Positions 47,512 through 56,799 of a DNA stretch of 64,000 nucleotides are shown one piece after another. Source of the DNA: Saccharofermentans sp. (GTDB lineage Bacteria > Bacillota > Clostridia > Saccharofermentanales > Saccharofermentanaceae); contig JAEFAZ010000004.1 in assembly GCA_016292135.1 (NCBI GenBank), positions 62,001 through 126,000 on the forward strand, read 5' to 3'. Within the stretch, counting starts at the first letter, position 1. Every line of letters starts with the position of its first letter. The translations under genes and the position numbers were made by a program. The notes beneath the pieces were generated by a model, which was given only the letters and a program-made list of their open reading frames with translations, had not been told where the DNA came from and did no database searches.

Positions 47512-47560
47512 AGTTAACGATACACATATTTTGATTTCAATAATTTGTGTATCGTTAACT
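47512..47560. repeat. 15-bp perfect inverted repeat, probable operator of the DUF4143 ATPase gene
   Basis: AGTTAACGATACACA (47512-47526) and TGTGTATCGTTAACT (47546-47560) are exact reverse complements with a 19-base spacer. The right arm abuts the -35 of the ATPase promoter. Each arm also contains the small palindrome GTTAAC. Confidence 0.85.
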
Positions 47561-47588
47561 TTGACTTTGCTGCGAATTGTGCTATTAT
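47561..47588 (+). promoter_or_regulatory. Promoter of the DUF4143 ATPase gene
   Basis: -35 TTGACT (47561-47566), 16-base spacer, -10 TATTAT (47583-47588), 30 bases before the ATG at 47618. The inverted repeat ends directly at the -35. Confidence 0.65.
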
Positions 47589-47617
47589 TTACCTAAAGAA
47601 CAATTGGAGGTCATTCC

Positions 47618-48847
47618 ATGAGACTATTTAAGCGTGAAACCTATCTTAGAAAGATCCGGGGCTTTTATGATGCTGATGACATCATAAAAGTTATCACCGG
47701 TGTCAGAAGATGCGGCAAATCAAGCCTCATGGAAACTATCGCCACCGAGATCAGAAACAATGGAGTTTCCGAGAAGAACATTATCTACATTGATCTGGAT
47801 AAACGCGGATTCAAAAGTGTAAAAACAGCTGATGCCCTTGAGAAGATAATAGATGAACGCGGATCTGCCAAAGGATTGAAGTATCTTTTTATCGATGAGA
47901 TACAAAATGTTGACGGCTTCGAAGAACTGATTAATGGTTATAGGACAGATGGAGATTGGTCGATCTTTATCACCGGATCCAACTCCTATCTTTTGAGCGG
48001 TGAACTGGTTACAAAACTGACTGGACGTTATCTAGAATTTGAGATGTTTCCCTTAAGTTTTGGTGAGTATGAGGATATGAAAAAGTTCTACAAAAAACCT
48101 GTAGATACCAATCCTCAGATTGAACTTACGAATTATATTCTGGAAAGCGGTTTCCCCCGAACCATATTCCTGGATAACACGGCTGACAAGAGAAGATATG
48201 TACAAGGCGTAATCAATGAAATATTTGAGAAAGACATTCGCAAACGGGTAAAGATCCGCAAGAAAGAGACATTTGAAATAGTACGAAGATATATTATCAA
48301 TAATTTTGGGGCTACCACAAATGTTAAAAACATATGTGAAACACTAAAAAACAACGGATATGAAATTAATAGGCCGACTATATCCCGATATATAAAAGCT
48401 TTAGTCGATGCCAAGATTCTGTACGAGTGCCCCAGGTTCGATATGAAGTCCAAGCGATCCTTAAGCGGTGAGAAGAAGTACTATTTGTCGGATCTCGGAT
48501 TCTATTATGCCGAGAATACCGATAACCGTGTCAATTACGGACCGACATTGGAGAATATGTTATATGTTTATGCCTGTGCACATGACTGTTCCGTAAGTGT
48601 CGGAAGGATCGGCAAACTTGAATGTGACTTCATCATCCGTAATCAGGAGATGGATTATTCCTATGTTCAGGTTGCATATACTATTGCACTGAGCGAAGAA
48701 ACAGAAAACCGTGAATACAGACCTCTAGAGATGATAAAAGACAATTATCCCAAATATGTTATGACCACAGATTACCTGCTGCAAAAAAGAAACGGTATAA
48801 AGCACGTTAACATTATAAAGTTCATGCAAGAGGATCAGGGGTTCTGA
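47618..48847 (+). CDS. AAA-14/DUF4143 family ATPase
   Basis: 409 residues. Walker A GVRRCGKSS (28-36), Walker B LKYLFIDEIQ (~87-96) and the sensor ITGSNSYLLSGELVTKLTGR belong to the AAA_14 ATPase; FEMFPLSFGEY and LESGFPRTIF link to the C-terminal DUF4143, which has a PD-(D/E)xK-like region near GRIGKLECDFIIRN (E and D of the fold). The family is widespread, often in many copies per genome, with unknown function. The gene is more AT-rich than its neighbours and has its own operator-like repeat, which suggests horizontal arrival. Confidence 0.9.
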   Translation: MRLFKRETYLRKIRGFYDADDIIKVITGVRRCGKSSLMETIATEIRNNGVSEKNIIYIDLDKRGFKSVKTADALEKIIDERGSAKGLKYLFIDEIQNVDGFEELINGYRTDGDWSIFITGSNSYLLSGELVTKLTGRYLEFEMFPLSFGEYEDMKKFYKKPVDTNPQIELTNYILESGFPRTIFLDNTADKRRYVQGVINEIFEKDIRKRVKIRKKETFEIVRRYIINNFGATTNVKNICETLKNNGYEINRPTISRYIKALVDAKILYECPRFDMKSKRSLSGEKKYYLSDLGFYYAENTDNRVNYGPTLENMLYVYACAHDCSVSVGRIGKLECDFIIRNQEMDYSYVQVAYTIALSEETENREYRPLEMIKDNYPKYVMTTDYLLQKRNGIKHVNIIKFMQEDQGF

Positions 48848-48869
48848 TACCCATTCCGATAGCACAAAC

Positions 48870-48903
48870 AAAACCGCCCGCATCTTTCGAAGCAGGCGGT
48901 TTG
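48870..48903. terminator. Bidirectional terminator between the ATPase and pgk-tpi genes
   Basis: AAACCGCC / GGCGGTTT stem with an inner GC pairing around ATCTTTCGAA; T-rich sequence follows on both strands. It separates two convergent genes. Confidence 0.8.
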
Positions 48904-48925
48904 TTAGTTGTTGTTAGACTTTATA

Positions 48926-50872
48926 TCAGCCTGCGTTGCAGATGATGGAGAAGTCCTCAGCCTTGAGGGAAGCACCGCCTACGAGACCGCCGTTGATGTC
49001 CTTCTGAGCGAAGAGGCCGGCTGCGTTCTTAGCGTTGCAGGATCCGCCGTACTGGATGGTCATAGCCTCAGCGCACTTGTCGCAGTAGAGCTCAGCGATG
49101 ATGCCGCGGATGAATGCGCAAACTTCCTCAGCCTGCTCGTCCGTTGCTGTCTTGCCTGTGCCGATAGCCCAGATAGGCTCATAAGCGATCGTGATCTGGC
49201 AGAGCTTATCTGCAGGGATATCCTTGAAAGCTGCAACGATCTGACCCTTGATCCAGTCAAATGTCTCGCCTGCTTCACGCTGCTCGAGGGACTCGCCGCA
49301 GCAGATGATGGGACGTACGCCGTACTTGAGGAGAGCGAGCGCCTTCTTGTTGACTGTCTCGTCTGTCTCAGCGTTGTACTCTCTTCTCTCGGAGTGACCG
49401 ATGATGCAGTATGCAACACCCATCTTAGCGAGCCAGAGAGGGCTGATCTCGCCTGTGAATGCACCCTTCTCTTCGAAGTGGCAGTTCTGGGCTGCGATCT
49501 TGATGTTGGAATAAGCTGCTGCGTCAACAGCTGCAGCAAGAGCAGTAGCAGGAACACCGAGAGCGATCCTTGCGTCAGCGTTCTTTACGAGGGGCTTGAG
49601 CTCTTCGATGAGCTTTGTAGCGTCAGCGGGTGTACCGCAGTTCATCTTCCAGTTGCCTGCTGCGAATGTTCTGCCGATCTTCTTGTCGTTGAGGCAATCG
49701 ATACCGGGAAGGACCTTACCCTCGATGAACTCGAGAGAAGCGCCGCCGCCTGTGGAGATGTGGGAAACCTTATCAGCATAACCGAGCTTCTCGATAGCAG
49801 CTGCGGAGTCACCGCCGCCGATGATGGAGATAGCGTCTGTCTCAGCGATAGCCTTAGCGAGAGCCTCTGTTCCTACTGCGAACTTATCGAACTCGAAAAC
49901 GCCTGCAGGGCCGTTCCAGATGATGGTCTTAGCTTCCTTGATAGCTGCAGAGAATGTCTCGATGGTCTTGGGACCGATGTCGAGGCCTTCCCAACCGTCG
50001 GGGATCTCCATGGAAGGAACTACCTTGGACTCAGCGTCAGCTGCGAACTCTGTTGCAACAACGGTATCCTCGGGGAGCAGGAGCTTAACGCCCTTCTCCT
50101 CTGCCTTAGCCATAAGCTCTTTTGCGAGCTCGACCTTGTCAGCCTCGAAGAGGGAGTTGCCTACTGTGCCGCCCATAGCGCCGATGAAGGTGTAAGCCAT
50201 ACCGCCGCCGATGATGATGGTGTCTGCTTTATCCAAAAGGTTTGTGATAACGCCGATCTTGTCGGAAACCTTGGCGCCGCCTAAGATAGCAACGAAAGGT
50301 CTCTTAGGATCAGAAAGAGCGCCGCCGATGAAGTCGATCTCCTTCTGGATCAGGTAACCGGATGCTGAAGGCAGGAAGTTTGCAAGACCTGCCGTGGAAG
50401 CATGTGCCCTGTGAGCAGTACCGAAAGCATCGTTTACATAGAGCTCAGCCATGGAAGCGAGTTCAGCTGCGAACTTAGGATCGTTCTTTGTCTCTTCCTT
50501 GTGGAAACGGACATTCTCGAGCATAAGGATCTCGCCGTCCTGGAGGGCAGCTGCCTTAGCCTTTGCGTCTTCGCCGATAACGTCAGCTGCGAGAGTGACG
50601 GGCTTGCCGATGAGCTCTGCGAGTCTGTCTGCAGCGGGCTTCATGGAGAACTTAGCCTCAGGGCCGTTCTTCGGACGTCCAAGGTGGGAAACGAGGATAA
50701 CCTTCGCATTGTTGTCTACCAAGTACTTGATGGTAGGAAGGGCACCCTTGATCCTCTTGTCGTCAGTGATGTTTCCGTCTTTGTCGAGGGGTACATTGAA
50801 GTCAACACGGACAATAACTTTCTTGCCGGTGACGTTCAGATCTTCAACATTCTTCTTGTCATACATTCCCAT
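48926..50872 (-). CDS. pgk-tpi: Fused phosphoglycerate kinase-triosephosphate isomerase
   Basis: 648 residues in one uninterrupted frame. Residues 1-~398 are a complete phosphoglycerate kinase: [60 protein letters not shown] and IGGGDSAAA. Residues ~400-648 are a complete triosephosphate isomerase: [44 protein letters not shown] and IQYGGSCN, with lysine, His and Glu of the active site present. It thus covers two glycolytic steps. Such a fusion is known from Thermotoga. No strong internal ribosome site is seen before the isomerase part. AGGAG lies 11 bases before the first ATG. Confidence 0.97.
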   Translation of the reverse strand: MGMYDKKNVEDLNVTGKKVIVRVDFNVPLDKDGNITDDKRIKGALPTIKYLVDNNAKVILVSHLGRPKNGPEAKFSMKPAADRLAELIGKPVTLAADVIGEDAKAKAAALQDGEILMLENVRFHKEETKNDPKFAAELASMAELYVNDAFGTAHRAHASTAGLANFLPSASGYLIQKEIDFIGGALSDPKRPFVAILGGAKVSDKIGVITNLLDKADTIIIGGGMAYTFIGAMGGTVGNSLFEADKVELAKELMAKAEEKGVKLLLPEDTVVATEFAADAESKVVPSMEIPDGWEGLDIGPKTIETFSAAIKEAKTIIWNGPAGVFEFDKFAVGTEALAKAIAETDAISIIGGGDSAAAIEKLGYADKVSHISTGGGASLEFIEGKVLPGIDCLNDKKIGRTFAAGNWKMNCGTPADATKLIEELKPLVKNADARIALGVPATALAAAVDAAAYSNIKIAAQNCHFEEKGAFTGEISPLWLAKMGVAYCIIGHSERREYNAETDETVNKKALALLKYGVRPIICCGESLEQREAGETFDWIKGQIVAAFKDIPADKLCQITIAYEPIWAIGTGKTATDEQAEEVCAFIRGIIAELYCDKCAEAMTIQYGGSCNAKNAAGLFAQKDINGGLVGGASLKAEDFSIICNAG

Positions 50873-50972
50873 GGTGTATCACACTCCTGTCATTTATTTA
50901 CGGTGGTCTTTAAGACCTAACACGCGCACAAAAGATTATACAATCTTTAGACTATATATTAAAGGGCAGATT

Positions 50973-52277
50973 TTATTTTTTCGAGAACATCTCGACGACT
51001 TCGTGGACCTTGAAGGTCTTCTGGCCGTCAACATAGAAACGGAAGAGCTCGCCGTCCTTGCTGTAGATCTCGAAATGCTTGCCGTATGAGACAACGAGAC
51101 CTCTCATGGTATTCATGTCGAACTCGATCCTTACGGGCTTGCCGGCTTCATCGAGATTGCGCTTGGCATATTTTTTCAGGGCCTTGCCGTGCCTATAGGG
51201 TATGCCCTCCGAAGAGTCGCAGTCGGTACCCTCGTAGACTATCTTGCCGGGAGTGACCGTGACGGTCCCCTTGCCCGTATTCGCGAAAATATACTCATCC
51301 CACTTCTTGAAGAGGTTTGCCTGCATCTGCATGATGAAGCCGTCACCTTCGACCTGCTTGCGGATCAAGTCTCTCTCCCAGAGGACCCACTGGTGAAGGT
51401 CGTCGAAGACCTTGCTCTCGGCATCCGCCTTCTCTATGAGACCCGTCGGCAGGACCCTCGCGCCGTTGCCGCAGTTATTGCACTGGATGAGATCGTGCCT
51501 GCCTGCATTAAGGCAGGTCATGGTGAATTCCCTGCCGCACTTCGGGCAGGCGTATGCTATGTTCTGGATGCCCGCAGCGAGAGCCTTGTTGCGGAACTTC
51601 CTGCCTTCCTTGCGGGCCCAGTCGTTCTCGTTGTAGCTGATGCCTTCAAGGATCTTCTCCTGAAGCTCTTCAAGAGTGGAATTCTCCACTTCATCAGAAT
51701 AGATCTTGCGGACGAATTCGGCAGTGATCTTGCCCGGACGTCTGCCTGACGTTGACCATCTCGGCCAGGACATGTAACCGCCGTGGATATGAGCTATGTA
51801 TATGGATGCGCCGGACTTCTTTGCGAGCTTTGCGACACCGTCGTCAAAGCCGATGGAACTGCCGTCGACCGACCTCGTGGCCTCGGGAAATACGATCAGA
51901 ACGCCCTTGCGCTTCATGACCTTGACCATGGATTTGACGGATACCGCATCCACGACGAACTGCTTCTTCGGGATGGCACCGCCCTTCTTGAACCAGGTTC
52001 CCCAGGGCTCCTTGCGGAAGACGAACTCTCCGCATACGAAGTTGGCCTTGCGGTGGCCTGTCAGCTTGTTGATGATCATGGGATCCAGATATGATACATG
52101 GTTCGACATGACGATGATGGGGCCCTCATGTTCCATGAACTCCTTGTCCTTCTTTACGCGGATGTTCATAAAGAGAGCCGTTAAGGGCACGATTATCCTG
52201 GAACCCAGAAAACCGAAATAAAAAGTGCTCGGCACGCATCCGATGTCAAGTTCTTTCTTCTTGTCCTTATCTGCCAT
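50973..52277 (-). CDS. PlsC-like acyltransferase with zinc ribbon and C-terminal extension
   Basis: 434 residues, nearly twice a usual 1-acylglycerol-3-phosphate acyltransferase. The N-terminal ~200 residues have acyltransferase motif I NHVSYLD (His60-x4-Asp65), GGAIPKKQ (motif II region) and FPEATRS (motif III, E132, with Ala for the usual Gly). After a helical stretch, YACPKCGREF and LIQCNNCGNG (C244, C247, C266, C269) form a zinc ribbon. The last ~160 residues are a beta-rich domain resembling a PH-like or DUF fold (TVTPGKIVYEGTDCDSSEGI, HFEIYSKDGELFRFYVDGQK). It probably acylates lysophosphatidate or a related lipid; the purpose of the extra domains is unknown. Confidence 0.85.
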   Translation of the reverse strand: MADKDKKKELDIGCVPSTFYFGFLGSRIIVPLTALFMNIRVKKDKEFMEHEGPIIVMSNHVSYLDPMIINKLTGHRKANFVCGEFVFRKEPWGTWFKKGGAIPKKQFVVDAVSVKSMVKVMKRKGVLIVFPEATRSVDGSSIGFDDGVAKLAKKSGASIYIAHIHGGYMSWPRWSTSGRRPGKITAEFVRKIYSDEVENSTLEELQEKILEGISYNENDWARKEGRKFRNKALAAGIQNIAYACPKCGREFTMTCLNAGRHDLIQCNNCGNGARVLPTGLIEKADAESKVFDDLHQWVLWERDLIRKQVEGDGFIMQMQANLFKKWDEYIFANTGKGTVTVTPGKIVYEGTDCDSSEGIPYRHGKALKKYAKRNLDEAGKPVRIEFDMNTMRGLVVSYGKHFEIYSKDGELFRFYVDGQKTFKVHEVVEMFSKK

Positions 52278-52390
52278 GTTAACCTCGTGAATTTCTTAAT
52301 ATCGCTAAAATATTATAATTTGCGCATCAAGTATTGTAAATTATCCCGCCACACAAATCAATCCGAAAGAGAGTCAATAAATAAAAGAAG

Positions 52391-52421
52391 AACGCCCACT
52401 GCTCTTAGCGCAGCGGGCGTT
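52391..52421 (-). terminator. Terminator of the ctsR-clpC operon
   Basis: AACGCCC(A)CTGC / GCAG(C)GGGCGTT long stem. On the minus strand T-rich sequence (TCTTCTTTTATTTATT) follows. Confidence 0.85.
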
Positions 52422-52445
52422 GATGTCAAAAAGACTGCAAAGGGC

Positions 52446-55106
52446 TTATCCTTTCTGAGCCTCTTCTTCGGGAAGAACGGCTTCAACGGGTTCCGTATCC
52501 TCGCCGATGGGACCGCCGTCCCTTATAACGATCGTCTTGAGATCGTCTTCATCGTCGGAGGCATCCTGGGCCTGGCCTTCGGGAAGCTCATCACTGTCGA
52601 TGATGACGATGTGGCCTTCCTTTGCGATGCCGTCGAGCATTGCTTCTGAGAACTTATCCTCGACCATGGATGTGATGACACGGCGTAAAGGTCTTGCACC
52701 GTACTGGGGATCGTATCCTCTCGCAGCGATAAGATCCTTGGCTGCTTCCGTGACCTCGATCTTCATGCCGAGTCCTTCGATCCTCTTAGCGAGCTTTCCT
52801 ACCATGTTGTCGACTATGGTCATGAGAGCCTTGCGGTCGAGCATGCGGAAGAATATGATCTCGTCCACACGGTTGACGAACTCGGGCGTAAAGGTCTTGC
52901 GGAGCTCTTCCAGTACGACCTTCTTTGCATCGTCGTAGGACTTGCCGCCGTAGAGCCTCTCGCGGCTCATCTCATCCTTGTCGGAATCATCCGCCATGTC
53001 GAAGCCGATCTTGCGGCCGGCATCTCCCGTAAGGAGCCTTGCACCGATATTCGACGTCATGATGATTATCGTGTTCTTGAAGTCGACGGTCCTGCCTTTG
53101 CCGTCGGTCATACGGCCGTCGTCCAAGACCTGGAGCATGGCGTTGAAGACTTCGGGATGAGCCTTTTCGATCTCGTCGAAAAGGACAACGGAATAAGGAT
53201 GACGCCTTACTGCCTCAGTGAGCTGGCCGCCCTCATCGTATCCGACATATCCCGGAGGGGCACCTATGAGCTTGGAAACATCGTGCTTCTCCATGTACTC
53301 TGACATGTCGATCCTGACAAGGGAATTTTCATCGCCGAACATGACTTCGGCCAAAGCCTTTGCAAGCTCGGTCTTACCTACACCGGTCGTACCGAGGAAG
53401 ATGAAGGTTCCTGCAGGACGCGATTCGTCCTTGATGCCGAGCCTGCCGCGGCGGATCGCCCTTGCGATCGACTTTACGGCTTCTTCCTGGCCGATTACTC
53501 TCTTGCCGAGTTCGGATTCAAGATTCTTGAGTTTCTCGGCATCGGATTCGGAGATCCTGGCAACAGGGATGCCGGTCCATTTTGCGAGGACATCGGCAAT
53601 GTCATCCACGGAAAGGGTTCCGGTGAAGCCCTCGCCGTCGGGCTTGAACTTCTCTTCGACCTTGTCGAGCTCAGCCTTGAACTTCTCCTCTTCGTTCTTA
53701 ATATCGGCTGCAGTCTCGAAATCCTGGGTCTCGACTGCTTCCTGCTTTCTCTTTTCGAGATCGTCTATCTTGGTCTTGAACTCGCGGCGGGCCTTCTCGT
53801 CAACGAAATTGATCCTCTTGGATGCTGCCGCCTCATCGATAAGGTCGATCGCCTTATCGGGAAGGTATCTGTCGGAAACATATCTCGTCGAAAGCTTGAC
53901 CGCCTGGCTGATGACGTCATCGGGAATGCGGATCTTGTGGTGCTCTTCGTATTTGGACCTTAAGCCCTTCAAGATCTCGATCGCCTCCTCCTCGGAAGGC
54001 TCGTTGACCATGACTTTCTGGAAACGTCTTTCGAGAGCGGAATCCTTCTCTATGTGCTTGCTGTATTCATCGAGCGTCGTTGCGCCTATGATCTGAAGCT
54101 CGTTCTTGGTAAGGAGAGGCTTCATGATGTTGGCTGCATCGAGCGTGCCGTCGGAGTCTCCGGCTCCGATGAGGGAGTGGATCTCGTCGATGAAGAGGAT
54201 CGTGTCGGGATCTGATACTGCTTCTTCGAGGAGCTTCTTCATCCTTTCCTCGAACTCGCCGCGGAACTTGGATCCGGCTACGATCGAGCCCATGTCAACG
54301 CTGTACATTGTCTTTCCCTTTAAGACATCGGGGACGTCATCGTTTGCGATCTTGAGAGCCAGGCCTTCCGCTATAGCGGTCTTGCCGACACCGGGATCAC
54401 CTACGAGACAGGGATTGTTCTTGGTCCTTCTGATGAGGATCTGCATGACCCTGTTGATCTCTTCTTCCCTTCCTACGACAGGATCGATCTTGCCCTGTTT
54501 TGCAAGTTCGGTAAGGTTCTTGCCGAACTGGTCCAGGACCTTCTTTTTGCCGCCGGAAGATCTTCTTCCCCTTCTTTCGGGTTCCTCATCCTCGATGTCG
54601 GGGCGTTCGTAGACACCTGACCTTTCATCGTCGTCATCGTCATCAGGTCTTTCGGATGCGCTCCTTATGAGACGTGTCAGTCTCTCGCGCAATATCCTGG
54701 GATTAACGTCCATCGCATCAAGGGCATGCTGGATAACGGATCTTGCCGTGAACCTGTAGTTTAAGAGCACATAGAGGATGTGCACGGGTTCAACGAACTT
54801 GCAGTTGGTCTGCTTTGCGGGTGTCTCCGCGAGCGTAAGGATACGCTTTGCATCCGCCGTAAGCCTGTCATTCGCCTCGTCGATGAGAGACGGGATCGAT
54901 TCATCAGGGACCGTCACATATGTGTTGACGCCGAGCTTTAAGATCAGCCCGTTGATATCGTACACGTTCTCCGCGAGGAACTCCCTTGCAGGAGTCTCAG
55001 CCATACAGAGGGATGCAAACAGCAGAACATCATTAAGCGGCTTTCTGGTCTCGTTGTTCAGCGCAGCCGCGGTCGCCAGAACTCTTGCCGAATCTTTCGA
55101 AAACAT
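52446..55106 (-). CDS. clpC: ATP-dependent Clp protease ATP-binding subunit ClpC
   Basis: 886 residues if the ATG at 55106 is used (AAGGGAG nine bases before); the ATG at 55115 touches the ribosome site. Two AAA+ modules: GDPGVGKTAIAEGLALK with FIDEIHSLIGAGDSDGTLDA, then FLGTTGVGKTELAKALAEVM with VLFDEIEKAHPEVF. Between them a coiled M-domain (KTKIDDLEKRKQEAVETQDF) marks it as ClpC. It unfolds substrates for ClpP. The N-domain is divergent: where Bacillus ClpC has GTEHILLGL twice, with the phospho-arginine-binding Glu, this has LNDVLLFAS and EPVHILYVL. The extended, acidic linker (ERPDDDDDDERSG) before AAA1 is unusual. Last gene of ctsR-mcsA-mcsB-clpC. Confidence 0.95.
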   Translation of the reverse strand: MFSKDSARVLATAAALNNETRKPLNDVLLFASLCMAETPAREFLAENVYDINGLILKLGVNTYVTVPDESIPSLIDEANDRLTADAKRILTLAETPAKQTNCKFVEPVHILYVLLNYRFTARSVIQHALDAMDVNPRILRERLTRLIRSASERPDDDDDDERSGVYERPDIEDEEPERRGRRSSGGKKKVLDQFGKNLTELAKQGKIDPVVGREEEINRVMQILIRRTKNNPCLVGDPGVGKTAIAEGLALKIANDDVPDVLKGKTMYSVDMGSIVAGSKFRGEFEERMKKLLEEAVSDPDTILFIDEIHSLIGAGDSDGTLDAANIMKPLLTKNELQIIGATTLDEYSKHIEKDSALERRFQKVMVNEPSEEEAIEILKGLRSKYEEHHKIRIPDDVISQAVKLSTRYVSDRYLPDKAIDLIDEAAASKRINFVDEKARREFKTKIDDLEKRKQEAVETQDFETAADIKNEEEKFKAELDKVEEKFKPDGEGFTGTLSVDDIADVLAKWTGIPVARISESDAEKLKNLESELGKRVIGQEEAVKSIARAIRRGRLGIKDESRPAGTFIFLGTTGVGKTELAKALAEVMFGDENSLVRIDMSEYMEKHDVSKLIGAPPGYVGYDEGGQLTEAVRRHPYSVVLFDEIEKAHPEVFNAMLQVLDDGRMTDGKGRTVDFKNTIIIMTSNIGARLLTGDAGRKIGFDMADDSDKDEMSRERLYGGKSYDDAKKVVLEELRKTFTPEFVNRVDEIIFFRMLDRKALMTIVDNMVGKLAKRIEGLGMKIEVTEAAKDLIAARGYDPQYGARPLRRVITSMVEDKFSEAMLDGIAKEGHIVIIDSDELPEGQAQDASDDEDDLKTIVIRDGGPIGEDTEPVEAVLPEEEAQKG

Positions 55107-55107
55107 A

Positions 55108-56145
55108 TCAATCATCTCCCTTCAGATATTCTTTAACTGTCTTTGCCCTCTTCTTATTCGCAGCCGGAAGTGCCCTGTTCCTGGGCCTGTCGCCCATGCA
55201 CTCACGGCATATCTCGCCTGTTATCATGTTTATGGTCTTCCAGGAGATCTCGAAAGGAAGATCTTCCCTGTCCTCCTGATCCTGACTGTTGTCCAGATAG
55301 TTCTTATAGATCCTTATGTTGGACAGATTTGTCAGTATCTCCAGAGGCTGCTGGACCGTTGCATATTTGAGAGTCCCGTATGCCCTTGCATAGAGGTCCT
55401 TATACATGGCCGTGTTGCCGCCAGCGATCTCGAGACGGCATTTTCTCTCAAGATCTATTATCTCTCTTATCAGCTGTCTGCCGTTCTCCTTTATGCCGCT
55501 TCCGCTTACTCCCAGCATGGCGTCAGACAGGATGAAGAATATGCCTGCCGCGCCTGCTCTCTTGAAGGGAGCCGCGAGTTTCCAGTCGTACTGCTGGCAT
55601 CTCTTGGAGACGACCTCGACTCCGCGCTCGTTCCTGCAGATGCCGGGTATATTGACCATGGCAAATATCCTGAGGCCTGTTCCGGTGTCAGTGAGGTTCG
55701 AGTTCAGGAAGCCGTACTTTTCGGAGAAGGAGATGTCGAGCTTGGATTCGAGCATCGAGGCGAACTTATCCGCCCTGTCTGCAACATCAAGATCAAAGCC
55801 TGCGCTCCTTGCCTCAACAGTAAGGTGCTCGCTGAAATTCACGAAGACATTGAGTGCGCTCTTTTCATCCGTATAGATCACGCTGTTTTCCGACAGTTCC
55901 GCGCCCTCGGTCATGAGGACTCTGTCGCGCATGAGCTGCTCCATCTTGGTAAGGTCTATCTTGCCGCCCTCGAGACGCTCCATGGGAAGGCCTTTCATCG
56001 CTGAATCGACTTCCGCTTTGACATGATCGAAATCCGTCTTCTTCATCTTTGGAACGAAAGGCGTCCCGTTAATGCTTCTCGATACGACTGCCGTGGTCAT
56101 GATCACGACATCGGAATCGATACCTTCATTCTCATACCACCTCAT
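55108..56145 (-). CDS. mcsB: McsB-like protein (arginine kinase homologue), probably inactive
   Basis: 345 residues from ATG 56145 (AGGAGG before it), overlapping mcsA by 14 bases. Position in the operon, length and landmarks (start MRWYENEGIDSDVVIMTTAV; GFLNSNLTDTGTGLRIFAMV; NERGVEV) identify it as McsB. Bacillus McsB phosphorylates arginines to mark proteins for ClpCP. Here the nucleotide-binding SSRIRLARN is TTAVVSRSI, the HIRIQ arginine is HLTVE, the Cys of CPTNVGTG is Asn150, and RGIYGEGS is missing. Only Arg159 (TGLR) is kept. I infer loss of kinase activity; it may act as an adaptor. Confidence 0.8.
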   Translation of the reverse strand: MRWYENEGIDSDVVIMTTAVVSRSINGTPFVPKMKKTDFDHVKAEVDSAMKGLPMERLEGGKIDLTKMEQLMRDRVLMTEGAELSENSVIYTDEKSALNVFVNFSEHLTVEARSAGFDLDVADRADKFASMLESKLDISFSEKYGFLNSNLTDTGTGLRIFAMVNIPGICRNERGVEVVSKRCQQYDWKLAAPFKRAGAAGIFFILSDAMLGVSGSGIKENGRQLIREIIDLERKCRLEIAGGNTAMYKDLYARAYGTLKYATVQQPLEILTNLSNIRIYKNYLDNSQDQEDREDLPFEISWKTINMITGEICRECMGDRPRNRALPAANKKRAKTVKEYLKGDD

Positions 56146-56773
56146 CGTTGCCGCCCTCCTTCCTGTTATTGAGCTCATCACGGATCTTGGCCGCGAGTAT
56201 GTAGTCTTCCGCTGCAACAGCCGCCGCAAGAGCTTCCTTGAGTTCTTCATCCGGAAGGTCAGCTATCTTGCCTTCATAGAAGTCGTTCTTGATCTGCTCG
56301 ATCTTATCTTCTGCAGTCAGGCTGCCCTTATCCTCTTCCGCAGCTGCGGAAACTTTGGGATCAAGTATATCCTTGATCTCATCTGTCTTGATGTCAGCCT
56401 TGGCTTCCGGATCGTATTTTGCAGGAGTGCGTCCCAGATACTCCGTGCTGCCCTGCTCCTTCAGAAGGATCTTGGATATCGCATTGCCGAAAGTATTAAA
56501 GCACTCTATGCATCCGACCCTCTTCTCGGTCTCTATCTCCTTAAGGGACGTGCCGCATTTGGGGCAGGTCAGGGCGCTGTTGCCGAAATCCAGGTTGCTC
56601 ATATTGAAGATCATGCCGGCTTTCTTTTCGAGCGGCAGGTTGAAGAAATCATCCATCGACTTGCCGATCTTGCCCTGGCACATCTCCTCAAAACAGTTGG
56701 CGCACATAACGCTTCCGTTGAATATCCGAAGATCGTTCTCGGGAACGTATCCTCCGCACTTTGAACAGATCAT
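56132..56773 (-). CDS. mcsA: McsA-like zinc-finger/UVR-domain adaptor
   Basis: 213 residues. MICSKCGGYVPE with MCANCFEEM forms the first CxxC pair set, and TCPKCGTSLKEIE with VGCIECFNTFG a second. The C-terminus has a UVR-like helix pair (DEELKEALAAAVAAEDYILA AKIRDELNN). McsA activates McsB and the Clp system and also binds heavy metals in Bacillus. The middle (~115-165) is acidic and low in complexity, longer than in Bacillus. It follows ctsR by 26 bases. Confidence 0.92.
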   Translation of the reverse strand: MICSKCGGYVPENDLRIFNGSVMCANCFEEMCQGKIGKSMDDFFNLPLEKKAGMIFNMSNLDFGNSALTCPKCGTSLKEIETEKRVGCIECFNTFGNAISKILLKEQGSTEYLGRTPAKYDPEAKADIKTDEIKDILDPKVSAAAEEDKGSLTAEDKIEQIKNDFYEGKIADLPDEELKEALAAAVAAEDYILAAKIRDELNNRKEGGNDEVV

Positions 56774-56799
56774 TTTCGCATCCTCCTTATCATCGATTC

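Noticed and set aside
48908..50284. 458-residue open frame on the plus strand, Cys-, Ser- and Leu-rich
   Set aside because: It is exactly antisense to the pgk-tpi gene and has no domain; it arises from the codon use of the real gene.
53218..54096. Ser-rich 292-residue frame on the plus strand
   Set aside because: Antisense shadow of clpC; the same applies to the 408-residue frame at 54778-56004 over clpC and mcsB.
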